Below are positions 21,008-21,975 of a stretch of 21,975 bases of DNA, piece after piece; positions within the stretch are counted from its first letter, which is position 1, and each line of letters opens with the position of its first letter. The position numbers were made by a program, and so were the translations under genes. Origin of the DNA: Bacteroidales bacterium (lineage in GTDB: Bacteria > Bacteroidota > Bacteroidia > Bacteroidales > VadinHA17); NCBI GenBank assembly GCA_030692905.1, contig JAUYBT010000001.1, forward strand, positions 1 to 21,975, written 5' to 3'. A model generated the notes under the pieces. The model saw only the letters and a list, made by a program, of their open reading frames with translations. It ran no database searches and was not told the DNA's origin.

Positions 21008-21975
21008 ATGGGACTAGCATCAGAACTGAAAAATTTGGGTGAAGAGATGATTTCTTCATACAAACAACGGGTCAGGGAAAATGAAGAGCTTGTAATTGAA
21101 GTGCAAAAAACCCTTGACGGATTCCGGAAGGATCACCAGGATATGGCAGTAGCCTTAAGAGCAGGCCTTAACAAGGACGAAAAAACCAGGCTTAAGGAAT
21201 TTGTTCCCTTTATGAAAAATATAAAGGTGGAGGTTTTAGGGATTTTTACAAACACCCATGATTTGCTTGCAAAGTTTGTTAAAGAAATTCAGGAAATGTC
21301 GGTTGAGGTTCATGATTTGCTCGCAAAGTTTGATAAGGAACATCAGGCAAAGTCGGTTGAGCTGAGAAAAGATCTTGCTAAAGGCGAAGTAGAAAGACTT
21401 AAGGAATTTGCTCCCCTTATGCCAGGCATAAGGAAGGAAATTTCAGAGATTTTCACATTCACACATGATTTGCTTGCAAAGTTTGATAAGGAACATCAGG
21501 ATATGGCAGTAGCCTTAAGAGCAGGCCTTGACAAGGACGAAAAAACCAGGCTTAAGGAATTTATTCCCTTTATGAAAGGGATCCAAAACGATGTAAAAGA
21601 CCTCAGAAATGCCGTTCAAGTAGAACTAGGAGAGGCATCGGCCGCATGGAAAAAGATGTCGGACATCCTTGCCCAATTACGGAAAACAGCCGTTACGCCG
21701 CCTAAGCAGGTAGTAAAGAAAGAAGTGAAACCAACCCCGGTTGCAGCAGTAAAAGAAATCCCGGTTGAAGCAATAAAGGAAATCCCGGTTGAAGTTCAGC
21801 CAAAAGTGGGGCCCAAACCAGTAGTCCCGATGACACTGGAAGAGAAAGTAATGGATTTTATCAACAAGCATCCCAAGGGGGTGAGAATTTCGGAAATGGA
21901 AGAACCTCTTGGCGAAACCAGGATGAAGTTGGGGTTTATTGCCAAAAACTTGCTGAATGAAGGAAAAGTACTGAA
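21008..21975 (+). CDS. Repeat-containing GvpC-like protein with C-terminal winged-helix-like domain, 3' truncated
   Basis: An open frame of 322 visible residues runs off the end of the window. Three helical repeats of 51 residues start at about residues 39, 108 and 159, each with the pattern F-K-HQ, a variable stretch, RLKEF-P-MP/K and, in the first two, HDLLAK. An 18-residue partial unit (90-107) repeats only the end. Units 1 and 3 are almost identical in DNA over about 85 bases (21128 onward and 21488 onward), so the array has been recently duplicated. Repeated amphipathic helices are the hallmark of GvpC, which binds and stiffens the vesicle wall, but GvpC has 33-residue repeats. A Pro/Val-rich linker (KEIPVE twice) leads to a domain (from about 275) with FINKHPKGVRISEMEEPLG, like a winged helix. 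The GvpC role is inferred. Confidence 0.7.
   Translation, partial: MGLASELKNLGEEMISSYKQRVRENEELVIEVQKTLDGFRKDHQDMAVALRAGLNKDEKTRLKEFVPFMKNIKVEVLGIFTNTHDLLAKFVKEIQEMSVEVHDLLAKFDKEHQAKSVELRKDLAKGEVERLKEFAPLMPGIRKEISEIFTFTHDLLAKFDKEHQDMAVALRAGLDKDEKTRLKEFIPFMKGIQNDVKDLRNAVQVELGEASAAWKKMSDILAQLRKTAVTPPKQVVKKEVKPTPVAAVKEIPVEAIKEIPVEVQPKVGPKPVVPMTLEEKVMDFINKHPKGVRISEMEEPLGETRMKLGFIAKNLLNEGKVL
21767..21801 (+). repeat. Short in-gene duplication in linker of GvpC-like protein
   Basis: gaaatcccggttgaag occurs twice, 24 bases apart, encoding the duplicated KEIPVE linker. This in-frame expansion is typical of flexible linkers. Confidence 0.65.

Overview
The window reads as a chromosomal segment of an AT-rich member of the Bacteroidota (Bacteroidales/Marinilabiliales-like). 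The evidence is the class 1B dihydroorotate dehydrogenase pair, DUF4252 and DUF6588 proteins around an ECF sigma factor, near-absence of Shine-Dalgarno sequences in the core genes, and promoter elements of the Bacteroidota TTTG / TAnnTTTG type (clearest before the tRNA-Lys gene). No species can be named from the sequence alone.

Layout. 1-256: 3' end of a SlyD-like FKBP prolyl isomerase. 257-1025: a long AT-rich gap with a cluster of TTACA-NN-TGTAA palindromes leading into an XRE-type regulator (1026-1463). 1503-3181: pyrK-pyrD. 3328-3798: Lrp/AsnC regulator. 3930-4002: tRNA-Lys(TTT) with its own promoter and terminator. 4194-5012: SDR oxidoreductase. 5129-8533: an envelope-stress-like module (DUF4252, ECF sigma, membrane anti-sigma-like protein, second DUF4252, outer-membrane DUF6588 protein). 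8645-10603: RelA/SpoT homologue with a damaged hydrolase site and no ACT domain. On the minus strand follow a BioD/CobB-type P-loop protein and a YtfJ-like exported protein. 11844-13625: typA/bipA. Minus strand: a uroporphyrinogen-decarboxylase-family methyltransferase and a DUF2461 protein. 15555-17940: a lipoprotein NlpC/P60 endopeptidase and a Tat-exported dipeptide epimerase, which look like a murein-peptide processing pair.

From about 17941 the character changes. There are no intact core genes, but there are imperfect palindromic repeats, a GC-rich segment that folds into a multi-branched RNA, a small HNH protein with one zinc ligand lost, a remnant of an IS1380-type transposase, an XRE regulator, and a remnant of an IS1595-type transposase. 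Immediately beyond this scarred boundary begins a gas vesicle locus: gvpA (19962-20168), a coiled-coil protein of unknown role (20296-20964), and a repeat-containing GvpC-like protein with a winged-helix-like C-terminus that runs off the window (21008 onward). The mobile-element debris, strong Shine-Dalgarno sites found only on two of the gas vesicle genes, and in-locus tandem repeats suggest that the gas vesicle genes were acquired by transfer.

The most interesting parts are the unusual accessory proteins of the gas vesicle cluster, the unassigned structured RNA at about 18270-18410, the atypical RelA/SpoT homologue, and the operator-like palindrome cluster at 601-1008.
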